From assembly GCA_026706425.1 (NCBI GenBank), contig JAPOYW010000013.1, positions 1 to 6,595 on the forward strand: a stretch of 6,595 nucleotides of DNA. Reading direction: 5' to 3'. This DNA comes from Gammaproteobacteria bacterium (GTDB taxonomy: Bacteria > Pseudomonadota > Gammaproteobacteria > Pseudomonadales > Azotimanducaceae). Positions 5,501 through 6,595 of this stretch are shown here, piece after piece. Under the pieces are notes generated by a model. The model saw only the letters and a list, made by a program, of their open reading frames with translations, made no database searches and was not told the origin of the DNA. The position numbers were made by a program, and so were the translations under genes. Every line of letters starts with the position of its first letter. Within the stretch, counting starts at the first letter, position 1.

Positions 5501-5512
5501 CCGGCGAGCCGG
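5501..5512. repeat. Short perfect palindrome in the gap between the two Sel1 genes
   Basis: CCGGCGAGCCGG (stem CCGG/CCGG with a 4-nt loop, or CCGGC/GCCGG with 2 nt) lies just past the stop codon of Sel1 copy B within the 75-nt gap. There is no T-run, so it is not a typical terminator. It could protect an mRNA end or tune expression between the two copies, or be chance in GC-rich DNA. Confidence 0.2.
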
Positions 5513-5519
5513 AACGTCT

Positions 5520-6239
5520 TTATTCGATGTCGAACTCAGAGCCGACGTCGGAGTCGTCGTTCGCCGGCGACCGGGACGATGAATCGGCGGATGGCGGCGA
5601 CATCGAATGCTCCTTTATGAGGGGTGCCAGCTCGTCCATGAGAAGCTGATCCATCTTAAAGTAGCAGGACAGGCGCTTGACGAAACTGCGTACGGGTCGG
5701 TGAAGGTCGCAGGTGACGCCGGTGGCGTGTTCGCCATACCTTGACTCGTATTCCTCCACCACCTCCCGGAAGTAGGGTACGTGTTCATCGGGGATTCGGC
5801 GCCAAATGTCGTCGAAGTAGTTCTTGATGTCCGGGGAGGAATTGCCTGACGCGGCGACACCGAACCATCCAACCGCGACCGTCGAGTCCCGCGCCACCTC
5901 CCCGAGACCGTTGAGATAAATGTACCCCACCCGAGCCTGGGCGTCCTTGAAGCCGTGCTTGGCGGTGTTGAGCAGGAACGGGAACGCCCGCTTGTATTGG
6001 CTGTCGGAGTACAACCGCCGGCCCTGGGCCAGTTGCTGGTAGATCTCTCGGCGCTCGGCCAGCGACATTTCCACAACACGCTCGCCGACCACCCGGACTT
6101 CCTCGACGGGTGTGTCGCCGCGCGGGCAGTCCGCCCCAGTCCCTTGGCCCTCACCACCGTGAACTGTGGCCACAACGAGGCCTATGCCGAATCCAAACCA
6201 GCAACGGGCGCCTATTCGCCTGCCCATCACGGCGTCCAT
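5520..6239 (-). CDS. Exported Sel1-like repeat protein, tandem paralogue B
   Basis: The protein has 239 residues. A basic start (GRRIGAR) is followed by a moderately hydrophobic CWFGFGIGLVVATVHGG (13-29), a probable signal peptide but weaker than that of copy A. EEVRVVGERV (46-55) matches copy A's EEVRVTGEPV. The Sel1-type repeat covers about 85-132 (AFPFLLNTAKHGFKDAQARV, then GYIYLNGLGEV and AVGWFGVAASG). By hand count, residues 46-182 match copy A at about 107 of 137 positions with no gaps, so the two arose by gene duplication. Cys177 and Cys192 align with copy A's pair. After about 192 the sequences diverge completely: this copy ends in a Ser/Asp-rich, probably disordered tail. The start at ATG 6239 is supported by AGAGGG about 9 nt upstream. 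It begins 27 nt after the nadK stop, so it is probably in the same transcript. The family role is unknown; protein-protein interaction in the envelope is the general expectation for Sel1 repeats. Confidence 0.85.
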   Translation of the reverse strand: MDAVMGRRIGARCWFGFGIGLVVATVHGGEGQGTGADCPRGDTPVEEVRVVGERVVEMSLAERREIYQQLAQGRRLYSDSQYKRAFPFLLNTAKHGFKDAQARVGYIYLNGLGEVARDSTVAVGWFGVAASGNSSPDIKNYFDDIWRRIPDEHVPYFREVVEEYESRYGEHATGVTCDLHRPVRSFVKRLSCYFKMDQLLMDELAPLIKEHSMSPPSADSSSRSPANDDSDVGSEFDIE

Positions 6240-6266
6240 GCAGCCATACCCTCTATCATGTCCGGA

Positions 6267-6595
6267 CTACCGGCTTCGCAACCGGGTCGCCCAGTCGAGC
6301 TTGCTGCGGCAGGACTCGTAGAAGCTGTGGCCGTGCGGAAACGCCAGCCGCAGGGAATCCCTGTGTTTGACGATCCTCACCTCGTCGTTCGGTTCGAGAC
6401 TCAGGTCGACCTGGGAATCGCAACTCACCTTCGGGGTCGCCGGCCCCTCGCCAACCCGAACGCCGATCGTCGAGTCCCCGTACACGACCAACGGCCGCGA
6501 TGTGAGCGTATGCGGAAACATGGGCACGATCTCCACCGCATCGAGCCGGGGATGGAGGATCGGTCCGCCGGCGGACAAGGCGTAGGCCGTCGATC
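6267..6595 (-). CDS. nadK: NAD kinase, C-terminal part (cut by the right edge)
   Basis: NAD kinase phosphorylates NAD to NADP with ATP (or polyphosphate) in the cytosol and is normally essential. Reading the minus strand from the window edge gives STAYALSAGGPILHPRLD, the family's highly conserved 'GSTAY.lSaGGPil.P' loop, then VEIVPMFPHTLTSRPLVV ('..P..PHtL..RP.vv'), a VSCDSQ segment (usual 'v..DGq'; here Ser replaces the common Gly), and the closing LRLAFPHGHSFYESCRSKLDW ending in RLRSR and TAG. About 109 residues are present; the GGDGT ATP-binding motif is beyond the edge. The 'PMFPHTL' and 'RSKL.W' endings are usual for proteobacterial enzymes. The two Sel1 genes follow in the same direction after 27 nt. 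Confidence 0.95.
   Translation of the reverse strand, partial: STAYALSAGGPILHPRLDAVEIVPMFPHTLTSRPLVVYGDSTIGVRVGEGPATPKVSCDSQVDLSLEPNDEVRIVKHRDSLRLAFPHGHSFYESCRSKLDWATRLRSR

Noticed and set aside
5615..6175. Minus-strand frame of 186 codons inside Sel1 copy B
   Set aside because: It is the alternative frame of the same region; only the 5520-6239 frame matches copy A and Sel1 repeats.
4686..6239. Tandem Sel1 genes as a toxin/immunity or effector cluster
   Set aside because: There is no toxin domain, no secretion marker beyond a signal peptide and no immunity-type partner; duplication of one gene explains the data.
1..6595. CRISPR arrays, tRNAs, insertion-sequence ends, phage genes
   Set aside because: Reading both strands I found no regularly spaced repeats, no tRNA-like cloverleaf, and no transposase or integrase motif.

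Overview
The window is high-GC bacterial DNA with dense, mostly short-spaced genes. A NAD kinase C-terminus with the motifs usual in gamma/betaproteobacteria, exported Sel1-type proteins and an XdhC/MobA-like pair suggest a pseudomonadotal (probably gammaproteobacterial) genome. That placement is an inference from protein flavour, not a measurement.

Layout, left to right. (1) On the minus strand, the N-terminus of an AMP-forming acyl-CoA synthetase (1-374) runs off the left edge. Upstream of it, in the same direction, is a 12-TM major facilitator transporter (433-about 1641). (2) The 330 bases between the transporter and the next gene (1642-1971) hold a minus-strand open frame with coding-like composition (possible gene remnant), a -10-like box and a small hairpin. 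(3) On the plus strand is a classical short-chain dehydrogenase/reductase (from 1972). It has no stop codon where the family normally ends. Its frame runs directly into a piece of another gene: the last about 76 codons of a sulfatase, present in a different frame (2759-2989). This looks like a recombination or deletion scar. (4) Next come an XdhC-family molybdenum-hydroxylase maturation factor (3048-4052) and, overlapping it by 4 nt, a MobA/MocA-like nucleotidyltransferase (4049-4645). Together they form a two-gene unit for molybdenum cofactor handling, but no hydroxylase subunit gene is in view. (5) Converging on these from the right is a minus-strand run: NAD kinase (6267 to the right edge, C-terminal part only), then two tandem paralogous exported Sel1-like repeat proteins (5520-6239 and 4686-5444). 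The paralogues are about 78% identical over a 137-residue core and have unrelated N- and C-terminal ends.

How the genes relate. xdhC and the MobA-like gene are almost certainly co-translated and work on the same cofactor (sulfuration/insertion and cytidylylation of Moco). The nadK-sel1-sel1 run is tightly spaced (27 and 75 nt) and may be one transcript, though no functional link between NADP synthesis and the Sel1 pair can be read from sequence. The dehydrogenase, the sulfatase tail, the transporter and the acyl-CoA synthetase look like a shuffled catabolic/accessory patch rather than one pathway.

The most notable items are the dehydrogenase/sulfatase junction, the tandem duplicated Sel1 proteins with a TonB-receptor-like 'EEVRVxGE' segment and a conserved cysteine pair, and a possible leaderless start for xdhC. 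I see no CRISPR, tRNA, rRNA, insertion sequence or phage signature, and no clear new multi-gene system.
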